Shown here piece by piece: positions 1 through 6,484 of a stretch of 6,829 nucleotides of DNA; the stretch's first letter is position 1, and each line of letters begins with the position of its first letter. The translations under genes were made by a program, and so were the position numbers. The stretch comes from Acidimicrobiaceae bacterium (GTDB taxonomy: Bacteria > Actinomycetota > Acidimicrobiia > Acidimicrobiales > Acidimicrobiaceae), in NCBI GenBank assembly GCA_013044365.1, contig JABEUP010000219.1:1-6829 (forward strand), given 5' to 3'. A model generated the notes under the pieces. The model had not been told where the DNA came from. It made no database searches and was given only the letters and a program-made list of their open reading frames with translations.

Positions 1-339
1 AACTTAGGTTAACTTAAAACGCTAAATGCCATAAACATAGCAAATGAAATCCGCAAATTTCAGAAATTACAGAAGGTATTGGTGCCGCCTTAATATCTCC
101 CCAAGCTCCGAGGAACACTTCGATGCCCTTCGCGGACAAAGCACTTCCCGGGACTTCGTGGTTGGTTTCCATAATGCCGCTACTAACACAACTGCGCTCC
201 GGGTACTCGTGTGTGACTGTTCCGCCCCTTGGCAGCAACTATTTCGTCGCGTGCGTATCAGCAGCCTGGAAAGAACGCGATTAGCGGCAATTACCGTTGG
301 AACAAGGCCGCGGCTCGGTTGGACAGAACTAATCAGAGA
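1..339. other. Region downstream of lepA without a convincing gene
   Basis: This 339-bp stretch follows the lepA stop codon. The only frame of any length on the minus strand (14-238) would start with TTG. Its internal ATG at 170-172 has no Shine-Dalgarno sequence, and the 52-74 residue product resembles no family I know. A plus-strand frame from 44 runs into the 3' end of lepA and looks like a shadow. The leftmost 60 bases are AT-rich. I see no tRNA and no hairpin followed by a T-run that would be a clear lepA terminator. The short self-complementary GCCGCGGC at 308-315 is too small to call. Confidence 0.5.
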
Positions 340-2130
340 TTATTCGTCAAGCCGCAAAGCTGAAATAAATGCTTCCTGGGGAACTTCAACGCGCCCGATA
401 TTCTTCATCCGCTTTTTCCCCTCTTTTTGCTTTTCCAGCAGCTTTCTCTTTCTTGTTATGTCCCCGCCGTAGCATTTGGCCAGCACGTCTTTCCTTCTCG
501 CCTTGACTGTCTCACGTGCGACAATGCGACCGCCGATGGCCGCCTGTATGGGTACGTCAAAAAGTTGCCTCGGTATCAGCTCGCCCAGCTTGGATGTCAT
601 CTTTCGGCCGTAATCGTATGCCTTTGACTTGTGTATGATCGCCGAAAATGCATCTACCGGTACCCCATTGAGCAAAATGTCCAACTTAACCAGTTCGCTC
701 TCGCCATATCCCGCCGGTTCGTAGTCCAGGGAGGCATAGCCCTTGGTTCTGCTCTTTAGTTGGTCAAAAAGATCCATTACCACTTCAGCCAGGGGAATCC
801 GGTAACCGATCTCCAACCTCTCCGGTGATATGTACTCCATTCGATTCAATTCGCCCCGTCTGCTCTGACACAGCTCCATAACCGCGCCGGTGTACTCAGA
901 CGGGGAAATAATATTAATTTGAAGAAACGGCTCTTCAACTTTTGAAATTGACTGGGCAGCGGGCATGTCGCTCGGGCGATCAATCTTAATGGCGACCTCG
1001 GAACCTTCCAGATATGCGATGTACTCCACCGACGGAGAAGTGGCAATCAGGGACAGCCCGAACTCCCTTTCGAGACGCTCCCGAACGATCTCCATATGAA
1101 GCAGGCCCAAAAAACCACAGCGGAATCCGAATCCCAACGCGCCGGAGGTCTCCGGCTCATAGGTGAAGGAGCTGTCATTAAGGCGAAGCTTTTCAAGGGA
1201 CTCCCGAAGATCCTCAAACTCGTCGCCATCTATCGGATACAGGCCGCAAAACACCATAGGTTTGGGATCCTGGTATCCCTCCAACGGCAGGGATGCCGGA
1301 ACCGAATATGAAGTGACGGTCTCGCCTGATCTGGCCTCACCCACATCCTTTATGCCGGCTATTAGATAACCGACCTCGCCGGGGCCCAATAACTCAACCG
1401 GAACTTGCACGGGAGTTCTGATGCCGATCTCCTCAGCTTCATGTACGGCAAGAGTCTGCATAAAACGCAACCGCGCATTCGATGCCAGCATTCCGTCGAC
1501 TACCCGCAGTGATGACACCACTCCCCGGTACTGGTCATAGTAAGAGTCAAAAATCAGCGCCCTCAGCGGCTTGTCGCGGTCGCCAATAGGAGCCGGTATC
1601 CTGGCAACCGCTGCGTCTAGGAGTTCCGGAACGCCTTCACCTGTTTTGCCGGAGATCCTAAGGATTTCGTTTGCCGGAATTCCCAGAACCTTTTCTATCT
1701 CCGCGGCATAGCGATCCGGGTCTGCCGCCGGAAGATCGATCTTGTTCAAAGCTGCCACAATCTCAAGATTATGCTCCATGGCAAGATAGCAGTTTGCCAA
1801 GGTCTGAGCCTCTATTCCCTGGGATGCGTCCACTAGCAGTATGACGCCTTCGCAAGCCGCCAGCGATCGTGACACCTCGTAGCCAAAATCGACATGGCCG
1901 GGAGTATCGATCAGATGTATAACATAATCCTTCCAGTGGACGCGCACGTTCTGGGCCTTTATGGTAATGCCGCGCTCGCGTTCAATATCCATGGAGTCGA
2001 GATACTGCTCCCGCATTTCACGGGGATCCACAGCACCGGTAAGCTCGAGTATTCGGTCCGATAGTGTAGATTTGCCATGATCGATATGGGCGATAATGGA
2101 TAAATTACGTATTTTCGAGGAGTCAATCAT
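340..2130 (-). CDS. lepA: Elongation factor 4 (LepA), ribosome-associated translational GTPase
   Basis: LepA/EF4 is a GTPase that binds the ribosome, influences elongation and initiation, and has been described as a back-translocase; it acts in the cytosol and at the membrane. The 596-residue product has the usual family length (about 600). The G domain is complete: G1 AHIDHGKST at residues 14-22, the switch I motif RERGITIK at 51-58, DTPGH at 75-79 with the catalytic-position His79, NKID at 129-132 and SGKTG at 160-164. The family-specific C-terminal domain ends with the LepA hallmark around CYGGDITRKRKLLEKQKEGK, which separates it from EF-G and BipA. The ATG start fits the conserved N-terminus (short lead, then RNLSIIAHIDH). 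A weak purine stretch, AAGAGAAAA, lies directly upstream. The gene is divergent from rpsT with 128 bp between them. No odd residues or breaks are visible. Confidence 0.98.
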   Translation of the reverse strand: MIDSSKIRNLSIIAHIDHGKSTLSDRILELTGAVDPREMREQYLDSMDIERERGITIKAQNVRVHWKDYVIHLIDTPGHVDFGYEVSRSLAACEGVILLVDASQGIEAQTLANCYLAMEHNLEIVAALNKIDLPAADPDRYAAEIEKVLGIPANEILRISGKTGEGVPELLDAAVARIPAPIGDRDKPLRALIFDSYYDQYRGVVSSLRVVDGMLASNARLRFMQTLAVHEAEEIGIRTPVQVPVELLGPGEVGYLIAGIKDVGEARSGETVTSYSVPASLPLEGYQDPKPMVFCGLYPIDGDEFEDLRESLEKLRLNDSSFTYEPETSGALGFGFRCGFLGLLHMEIVRERLEREFGLSLIATSPSVEYIAYLEGSEVAIKIDRPSDMPAAQSISKVEEPFLQINIISPSEYTGAVMELCQSRRGELNRMEYISPERLEIGYRIPLAEVVMDLFDQLKSRTKGYASLDYEPAGYGESELVKLDILLNGVPVDAFSAIIHKSKAYDYGRKMTSKLGELIPRQLFDVPIQAAIGGRIVARETVKARRKDVLAKCYGGDITRKRKLLEKQKEGKKRMKNIGRVEVPQEAFISALRLDE

Positions 2131-2258
2131 TTTTCTCTTGAAAAGATTAGGCTGCCAAAGCCCGACTTAGGTTGGATGGGATCTAAACTCTTCTTCCGAA
2201 CGTCCACCTTTTCACTGGATTATTTTTTTGCGTCGTAGAAACGGACACGGAAACCTGA
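2131..2258. promoter_or_regulatory. Divergent lepA / rpsT promoter region
   Basis: The 128-bp gap lies between two genes transcribed away from each other, so it should hold both promoters. No hexamer pair is convincing. For lepA, a TAATCT (minus strand, 2143-2148) resembles a -10 box but lacks a -35 and would give a very short leader. For rpsT, GATTAT at 2218-2223 followed by a T-run is the best -10 candidate, also without a good -35. The rpsT ribosome binding site is weak (GGAA at 2249-2252). The location is inferred from gene orientation rather than from motifs. Confidence 0.5.
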
Positions 2259-2525
2259 ATGGCAAATATCAAGAGCCAAATTAAAAGAATCAAGACCAAC
2301 GAGATTCGACGGATCAAAAACAAGTCGGTTCGATCCGAGTTGAAGACCCGAATCAAGACCGCGATAAACGCCGTGGAGAACCAAGAGGAAAACAGCATTG
2401 AATCTTTAAAGCTTGCCGTCAAAAAGCTTGACAAGGCGGCAGCTTCAGGCGTAATTCACAAGAATCAGGCTGCCAGGAGAAAGGGCCGGCTCATGGCCCG
2501 CCTCTCCAAGATCTCACAGGACTAA
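2259..2525 (+). CDS. rpsT: Small ribosomal subunit protein bS20
   Basis: bS20 is a primary 16S rRNA-binding protein of the 30S subunit, needed early in assembly. The 88-residue product matches the family length (about 86-88). It opens with the typical MANIKSQIKRIKTNE and is strongly basic. It carries the mid-protein TRIKTAINAV segment and the late HKNQAARRKGRL motif that define S20. The fold is a bundle of long helices, consistent with the absence of prolines. The start is the ATG at 2259. The gene is alone in its transcription unit: it is divergent from lepA and is followed 28 bp later by a strong hairpin terminator. Closeness to lepA and holA is, from memory, common in Actinomycetota. Confidence 0.97.
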   Translation: MANIKSQIKRIKTNEIRRIKNKSVRSELKTRIKTAINAVENQEENSIESLKLAVKKLDKAAASGVIHKNQAARRKGRLMARLSKISQD

Positions 2526-2553
2526 CCAGGCTTTCCGAGCACAAGGTATTTCC

Positions 2554-2584
2554 AAGGCACACCAAGGTGTGCCTTCAGCCTTTT
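2554..2584 (+). terminator. Intrinsic terminator of rpsT
   Basis: A perfect inverted repeat has arms AAGGCACACC (2554-2563) and GGTGTGCCTT (2566-2575) separated by AA, so the folded form is about a 9-bp stem with a CAAG tetraloop. It is followed by CAGCC and then TTTT (2581-2584). It starts 28 bp after the rpsT stop. The T-run is short and offset by 5 nt, but the stem is long and perfect. It should end the monocistronic rpsT transcript. The arms end in A/T pairs, so some activity on the minus strand is also possible. Confidence 0.8.
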
Positions 2585-2771
2585 AATGCCCCCAACAGAT
2601 ACCCGCCCCACCTGAAAGCACTCAAATGCTACTGTAACTATGTGAGTCCGAATTCAAAGAAACTGTACGGGGATATACAGACCGCTGCCGATGGTTGGAA
2701 AACAAAACCGAATCTCGGGGCAAAAGCCCACATAAATTGCTCAGTGCATGATTTGTCCGACCGCAACGGTT

Positions 2772-2817
2772 CCCGGGAATCCGAATGGTCCGATCGGCGT
2801 CTGACCGGATTCCGGCC
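2772..2817 (+). repeat. Imperfect inverted repeat / RNA hairpin upstream of the CDF gene
   Basis: The arms GGAATCCG (2776-2783) and CGGATTCC (2806-2813) are perfectly complementary over 8 bp. Inside them GTC (2788-2790) can pair with GAC (2803-2805) after a 4-nt bulge, closing a 12-nt loop that contains CGATCG. Outside, CCC (2772-2774) can pair with GG (2814-2815) past a one-base bulge. No T-run follows, so it is not an intrinsic terminator in the plus direction. It lies about 180 bp before the CDF start. It may be a structured element of the CDF leader or a protein-binding palindrome; the sequence alone cannot decide. Confidence 0.45.
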
Positions 2818-2864
2818 AGCTCAAAATAATAATTCGTGATTCCGTGAAAACTCTACGCGGCGGC

Positions 2865-2993
2865 ATGGAAAAAACTAATCAGGTCATAGACACTACAGGG
2901 CTGGACGTTATCGATACAGCCGGTATGACCGGCGCCCGTGATCATCATTGCAGCAATTTTGGCAACCGCCTGGAATTATCAAATAAGGATTGA
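2865..2993 (+). CDS. Possible small leader ORF (42 codons) coupled to the CDF gene
   Basis: An ATG-started frame of 42 codons ends with TGA at 2991-2993, only 2 nt before the GTG start of the CDF gene. A GTG at 2844 in the same frame would make it 49 codons. The CDF ribosome binding site (AAGGA, 2985-2989) lies inside its last codons, the arrangement expected for translational coupling. The peptide contains a DHHC cluster at residues 26-29, which might bind metal. Against it, there is no clear Shine-Dalgarno sequence in front of either start and no family is recognised. An open frame of this size is easily found by chance. Internally, GCCGGT ATG ACCGGC (2919-2933) forms a perfect 6-bp hairpin. 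Confidence 0.25.
   Translation: MEKTNQVIDTTGLDVIDTAGMTGARDHHCSNFGNRLELSNKD
2985..2989 (+). promoter_or_regulatory. Shine-Dalgarno site that fixes the CDF start at GTG 2996
   Basis: AAGGA stands 6 nt before GTG 2996. The upstream in-frame TTG at 2990 would touch this site directly and cannot be served by it, so GTG 2996 is the better start. Confidence 0.75.
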
Positions 2994-2995
2994 CC

Positions 2996-4090
2996 GTGGC
3001 TAATCATCCGCACCAAGATCCAGAGACCCCTAACCTCCACGGAGGCGGCCACGACCACACCGGTCAGCATTTTCACGGCCGCCATCAGCACCATAGCAAT
3101 GGTCCAGTTTCACTTTTGATAGGGTTCGTCAAACACAGCCACGCTGAGCTGGACGTAATTAACTCGGCGGTTGACACAAGCCGGGCAGGGATGCGGGCGC
3201 TCAAGATTTCGGTAGTCGGACTTGGCCTCACCGCATTAATTCAAATACTGGTGGTTTCACTTTCAGGCTCGATAGCTCTGCTGTCAGAGTCGATTCACAA
3301 CTTTTCAGATGTCCTGACCGCCTTGCCGCTTGGTATTGCATTCATCCTGGGGAGAAAAAAAGCGGACGCGCACTACACGTACGGGTACGGCAGGGCTGAA
3401 GACCTGGCGGGAATATTCATAATTCTCATCATTTCGGTCTCAACGTTGATCGCTCTGTACGAATCGATTTTGCGCTTGATACATCCGCAGGAGATCCATC
3501 AAATTCCATTAGTCATATTTGCGGGATTTGTCGGCTTCGCCGGGAACGAGGCGGTTGCAATTTACCGGATCAGAATTGGAAGGAAGATAGGCTCGGCGGC
3601 ACTTACTGCAGACGGTCTCCACGCCAGAAGCGACGGACTTGCATCTTTGTCCGTGGTTGTCGGAGCAATTGGAGCGGCACTGGGATTCGAATACGCCGAT
3701 CCCGTCGCCAGTCTGGTAATCGGCATCGCAATAATCGGCGTACTCCGTGAAGCCGCCAGGGATATCTACCGAAGGCTGATGGACAGCGTAGATCCCAGGT
3801 TGGTTGACAAAGTCAAAGAAGTGCTTGCTTCGACCCCCGGCATCGAAGGAATCGGGGCGGTACGCATAAGGTGGATCGGCCACGACCTCAGGGCAGAAGC
3901 CGATATCCTCTCGGATTCCGAACTAAGTCTTGTCGAGAGCCACCGAATTTCGGAGGAGGCACACCACAGACTTCTCCACGAAATCCCCCGTCTGTCAGAG
4001 GCAGTAATACATACCAGCCCCAAATACAAAAGCGGCGACTCCGCCCACCTAAATATTGCCCACCATTTTCCGGAGAGGTCCGACGACTAA
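2996..4090 (+). CDS. Cation diffusion facilitator (CDF) family divalent metal exporter, probably Zn2+-type
   Basis: CDF proteins are inner-membrane antiporters that export Zn2+, Cd2+, Co2+, Fe2+ or Mn2+ in exchange for protons. Read from GTG 2996 the protein has 364 residues. The cytosolic N-terminus (residues 1-50) is rich in histidine, with about a dozen His including clusters at 19-33; such regions bind or sense metal in this family. Transmembrane segments follow: about 70-92, 95-118, 134-156, 168-190, 212-231 and 233-251. The transport site shows HNFSD in TM2 (His101, Asp105) and HARSD in TM5 (His209, Asp213). This HxxxD/HxxxD pattern is typical of Zn-type members rather than the DxxxD Mn-type. 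The YGYGRAED motif (129-136) after TM2 is also characteristic. The C-terminal cytosolic domain (about 260-345) has the usual ferredoxin-like look, and the tail ends with further histidines (His351, 356, 357). The gene is not followed by a plus-strand partner and converges on ald with a 26-bp gap. Metal specificity is inferred. Confidence 0.92.
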   Translation: MANHPHQDPETPNLHGGGHDHTGQHFHGRHQHHSNGPVSLLIGFVKHSHAELDVINSAVDTSRAGMRALKISVVGLGLTALIQILVVSLSGSIALLSESIHNFSDVLTALPLGIAFILGRKKADAHYTYGYGRAEDLAGIFIILIISVSTLIALYESILRLIHPQEIHQIPLVIFAGFVGFAGNEAVAIYRIRIGRKIGSAALTADGLHARSDGLASLSVVVGAIGAALGFEYADPVASLVIGIAIIGVLREAARDIYRRLMDSVDPRLVDKVKEVLASTPGIEGIGAVRIRWIGHDLRAEADILSDSELSLVESHRISEEAHHRLLHEIPRLSEAVIHTSPKYKSGDSAHLNIAHHFPERSDD

Positions 4091-4116
4091 TTCGGGATGC
4101 CACCGAACCGCCTCTG

Positions 4117-5193
4117 CTAATCGGTTTCCGTCTGGTATTCTCCCCGGAGCGAAGCAGCCACTGCCGGATGCAGGATTTTACCTTGGGAGACGTTCACGGA
4201 GCCGGTTAGACGGTCGGAATGCGGGTCATGCGCCAGATCTATGAGCCTCGGGACCACGGCGGCGGATAGAGCCCTGGAAGATGTCCTGGGATACTGACCC
4301 GGAACGTTGGTTACGCAATAGTGGACCACGCCAGCCTCTATAAATGTGGGGTGCGACAGCGAAGTCGGACGGGACGTCTCGATACAACCACCCTGATCTA
4401 TGGCAAGATCTACAATCACTGACCCCGGACGCATCGATTCCACCTGATCTCGGGTTACGACAACCGGAGCCTTGGCCCCGGTCACAAGCGCAGCACCGAT
4501 TACCAGGTCGGCATCGGCAATAACTTCACCAACGTTGTGGTGGTTCGAGTACAAAGTCGAAGTAACTATTCCCTGTCCATGGACTTCCAGCAGTCTTTCA
4601 AGGTCGACATCCACTCCAGTGACTTCGGCGTCCAAACCTCTAGCCCCCCGGGCAGCCATAGTCCCCGCCACTCCCATGCCAACCACAACCACGCGCGCAG
4701 GCGGGACGCCGGAAGCACCGCCTAACAGCGTTCCCGAACCTTGCGCCAAATGAAAAGCTCCTATGATGGCGGAAGCTCTGCCTGCTATTTCACTCATTGG
4801 CGCCAGAAGCGGGTGGCCCTTGGGCCAGGTGAGGGTCTCGAATGCGAAAGCCTCCACCCCGGATTCGACCAGTGCGTTCGTCAGGTCTGGCGCGGCAGCC
4901 AGGTGCAGGTAGGCGAAAAGCAGCAATCCCGGCCTGAAATAGGCCCACTCGGATTGTTGGGGCTCCTTTACCTTGCAGACGAGATCGGCCGACCATACCT
5001 CTTCGGCACTGCCGGCTATTCGAGCACCGACCAACTGGTAATCCTTATCGCTGAAACCGGAGCCGGTTCCCGCCCCGCTTTCAATTACGGGGATGAAACC
5101 GGAATGCACAAGCATTTTGATTGCGCTTGGATCGAGAGCCACCCGTCTCTCTCCATCTTTGATCTCCGCTGGAAGTCCCACTGTCTCAACCAT
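4117..5193 (-). CDS. ald: Alanine dehydrogenase (NAD-dependent)
   Basis: Ald interconverts L-alanine and pyruvate plus ammonium with NAD(H). It serves alanine catabolism, nitrogen assimilation and redox balance under low oxygen. The 358-residue product is close to the usual 370. Visible family landmarks are EIKDGERRVAL at 10-20 (Arg17 at the substrate arginine position), KVKEP at 74-78 (Lys76), LHLAA at 96-100 (His97), the Rossmann motif GMGVAG at 172-177 with the acidic VDVD at 194-197, and DLAIDQGG at 262-269 (Asp266, catalytic position). The NVPGQYPRTSS stretch near 296-306 is also typical. By alignment from memory these match Arg15, Lys75, His96 and Asp270 of the mycobacterial enzyme. All key residues are present, so it should be active. 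The ATG start has a strong Shine-Dalgarno sequence, AAGGGGG (5201-5207), 7 nt upstream. It is separated from holA by a structured 279-bp spacer and probably has its own promoter. The related PntA (transhydrogenase alpha) is less likely because of the length and the IDQGG motif. Confidence 0.96.
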   Translation of the reverse strand: MVETVGLPAEIKDGERRVALDPSAIKMLVHSGFIPVIESGAGTGSGFSDKDYQLVGARIAGSAEEVWSADLVCKVKEPQQSEWAYFRPGLLLFAYLHLAAAPDLTNALVESGVEAFAFETLTWPKGHPLLAPMSEIAGRASAIIGAFHLAQGSGTLLGGASGVPPARVVVVGMGVAGTMAARGARGLDAEVTGVDVDLERLLEVHGQGIVTSTLYSNHHNVGEVIADADLVIGAALVTGAKAPVVVTRDQVESMRPGSVIVDLAIDQGGCIETSRPTSLSHPTFIEAGVVHYCVTNVPGQYPRTSSRALSAAVVPRLIDLAHDPHSDRLTGSVNVSQGKILHPAVAASLRGEYQTETD

Positions 5194-5239
5194 TGAAAGG
5201 CCCCCTTCAAATAGAAGCTATCCCGTCCAGCCGGAAATT

Positions 5240-5268
5240 ATTATCAACCGGGTGCAGTATTCTTCGAA
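5240..5268 (-). promoter_or_regulatory. Candidate ald promoter
   Basis: On the minus strand, GATAAT (5245-5240) matches five of six bases of a -10 box. A weak TTCGAA (5268-5263) lies 17 bp upstream as a possible -35 (three of six). Transcription would start near 5233, giving a leader of about 40 nt with a good ribosome binding site. The -35 is poor, which is common in Actinomycetota. The call rests on the -10, the spacing and the position. Confidence 0.35.
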
Positions 5269-5282
5269 ATTCCCACAAGAAA

Positions 5283-5318
5283 CCGGTCATGTCCAATTGC
5301 CGCAATTAAGGCTACCGG
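5283..5318. repeat. Nested palindrome upstream of ald, operator-like
   Basis: Two inverted repeats share one centre near 5301. The inner arms are AATTGC (5295-5300) and GCAATT (5302-5307) with a single base between them. The outer arms are CCGGT (5283-5287) and ACCGG (5314-5318), separated from the inner pair by 7 and 6 nt. The element lies about 50-85 bp upstream of the presumed ald transcription start, a place where an activator or repressor could bind. Lrp/AsnC-type regulators control ald in several bacteria, but I cannot match this to a known consensus. Read on the minus strand it is followed by TTTCTT, so a weak terminator is an alternative. Confidence 0.4.
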
Positions 5319-5335
5319 CAACCAGGATCTGAAAA

Positions 5336-5375
5336 CTTCCGCCGGGGACATCCGGGAGACTCCGGCCCGGCTTTT
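5336..5375 (-). terminator. GC-rich hairpin, candidate terminator of folP-holA
   Basis: GCCGGG (5341-5346) pairs with CCCGGC (5366-5371). Directly inside, CCGG (5352-5355) pairs with CCGG (5362-5365) after a 5-nt bulge, giving about 10 GC pairs. On the plus strand TTTT (5372-5375) follows immediately. On the minus strand GGAAG and then TTTT follow (5335-5332). It lies about 100 nt downstream of the holA stop, so ending the minus-strand transcript is the natural role. No plus-strand gene reads into it. The shape allows activity in both directions. Confidence 0.45.
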
Positions 5376-5472
5376 CCATGGAGACCATGAAACTCAAACA
5401 ATTTATCCGCCGTATTCAAAGCAACAACGCACTGCCGTTAATTGGGTCCGCAGTACTGCAGCGGGCAACAGC

Positions 5473-6483
5473 CTACCGGGCACGACTGGAGAAGCTCTTG
5501 GCAAGACGTGCCACTAAAAGCTCGATCGCCAATTCCGGTTCCAGCCCGCCTTCGCCCTTTATCTGCCGATCGGCCTGGGACATCCAAACAAATGCCTGGG
5601 AGATTCCCCGATATCCCAGCACCTTGGCCGAAGCCAACATTTTGTCGAGCACAAAAGGAGGCCTTGTGTATTTCTCGTCTCTCTCCTTCAACGCCGCCAA
5701 CGCCTGGCTGGAATTGTGAACACCCGACCCGTTTACCACCGCTAACTCGGTGAACCTGCGCTGAAGCACACCCAACACCCATAGAGGGTGCTTATCCCCC
5801 GCGCCCATAAGCCGCCACAAAAATTCCAGGGCTTGGTCTACCCTGCCTGATTCGATCGCATCTGTGAAATCCCAGGGCGCGACGGTGCCGGGCGCAGACA
5901 AGTAGCTTTCGATAGTTTGAACATCAACCCGGGCGCCCTCGCCAAGACTGGTCTTGAGCAACTCAAGCAACGGAACAACGTTGGCGACGTCTTCACCTAA
6001 AGATTCGCTCAAGAGCCTGTATGCGTCAGGAGCAAATCGCAGCCCGGATTCATTGACCGCTTCGCCAAGAAAGGTCTTCTTTTCGCTTTTATTCTTCAAT
6101 GAACAGTTAATAAGCGCATGCCTGCTTGAAAACAAGCCCTTCAATTTGGAATTTACTGTTCCGGAAAAATTTGCGAGAACCAAATAGTTCTCTCCTGAAT
6201 ATGACTCAATGGCCTGCAGCAGCAGCTCAACTTCCTCTGCTTTGAGTTGAGAGGGATCCCGAAGCACTATCAGCGCACAGGGGGAAAACATGAAGGTCTG
6301 CGACATAGCGCCAACCAGCTCGGAAATTGAGCAGTCCCCCCCTTGAAGAGTTATCCTTTCCAAATCCGACCCGACCTTGGCCTCTACCTTTTGGCTGAAA
6401 TTATCCAGCGAGTTATAAACCAGGGCCGGATCATCTCCGACGATCATGGTCGCAATAGGAATTACGCCAGCCGCAACTGCCAT
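5473..6483 (-). CDS. holA: DNA polymerase III subunit delta
   Basis: HolA (delta) is the clamp-loader subunit that opens the beta sliding clamp during DNA replication. The product has 336 residues, the usual size. Sequence similarity in this family is low, but several landmarks are present: an N-terminal beta strand leading to VGDDPALV (15-22), ALIVLRDPSQL (70-80) ahead of a helix, the FTDAIESGRVDQAL segment (206-219) that opens the C-terminal helical domain, HPLWVLGVLQRRF (232-244), and ADRQIKGEGGLEPELAIELL (304-323) near the end. The start is ATG 6483, not the TTG at 6522. The ATG follows the folP stop by one base (TGA-G-ATG) and has GGAG 7 nt upstream, within the end of folP. This arrangement implies translational coupling to folP. 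A GC-rich hairpin about 100 nt downstream probably ends the transcript. Confidence 0.9.
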   Translation of the reverse strand: MAVAAGVIPIATMIVGDDPALVYNSLDNFSQKVEAKVGSDLERITLQGGDCSISELVGAMSQTFMFSPCALIVLRDPSQLKAEEVELLLQAIESYSGENYLVLANFSGTVNSKLKGLFSSRHALINCSLKNKSEKKTFLGEAVNESGLRFAPDAYRLLSESLGEDVANVVPLLELLKTSLGEGARVDVQTIESYLSAPGTVAPWDFTDAIESGRVDQALEFLWRLMGAGDKHPLWVLGVLQRRFTELAVVNGSGVHNSSQALAALKERDEKYTRPPFVLDKMLASAKVLGYRGISQAFVWMSQADRQIKGEGGLEPELAIELLVARLAKSFSSRAR

Positions 6484-6484
6484 C

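Larger units (their letters stand above)
2526..2864. other. Long spacer between rpsT and the CDF gene, left part
   Basis: Apart from the rpsT terminator, this stretch holds no gene I can support. A 90-codon plus-strand frame (2567-2839) would begin with GTG inside the terminator stem, has no ribosome binding site and encodes nothing recognisable. Several small inverted repeats are visible: CTGTA/TACAG near 2663-2680, GGGC AAAA GCCC near 2720-2731, and a larger one at 2772-2817 listed separately. Together with the right part up to 2995 it leaves about 470 bp in front of the CDF gene, long enough for a regulated leader. I do not recognise a known riboswitch class in it. Confidence 0.5.

Noticed and set aside
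14..238. Minus-strand frame of 74 codons downstream of lepA
   Set aside because: It has a TTG start, no ribosome binding site, an internal ATG also without one, and no recognisable sequence. A chance frame is more likely.
2..2173. ACTTAGGTT occurring at 2-10 and 2165-2173, on both sides of lepA
   Set aside because: A 9-bp repeat is expected many times by chance in a window of this size, and there is no extended similarity around it.
2567..2839. Plus-strand frame of 90 codons after rpsT
   Set aside because: Its GTG start lies inside the rpsT terminator stem, there is no Shine-Dalgarno sequence, and the composition looks random.
2959..2987. TTGGCA - 17 bp - AATAAG as a promoter giving a leaderless CDF mRNA starting near GTG 2996
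   Set aside because: The -10 match is only four of six, and the proposed -10 overlaps a good Shine-Dalgarno sequence, which argues for a leadered mRNA. It is not excluded, but not supported enough to list.
4091..4107. TTCGG-7-CCGAA hairpin between the converging CDF and ald genes as a shared terminator
   Set aside because: It is only a 5-bp stem with no T-run on either strand; too weak to call.
3871..4209. Plus-strand frame of 112 codons overlapping the ends of the CDF and ald genes
   Set aside because: It overlaps two confident genes in another frame or strand and reads as low-complexity Arg/Pro/Ser-rich shadow sequence.
4741..5196. Plus-strand frame of 151 codons opposite ald
   Set aside because: It lies wholly antisense to a well-supported alanine dehydrogenase and has no family resemblance; it is a shadow frame.
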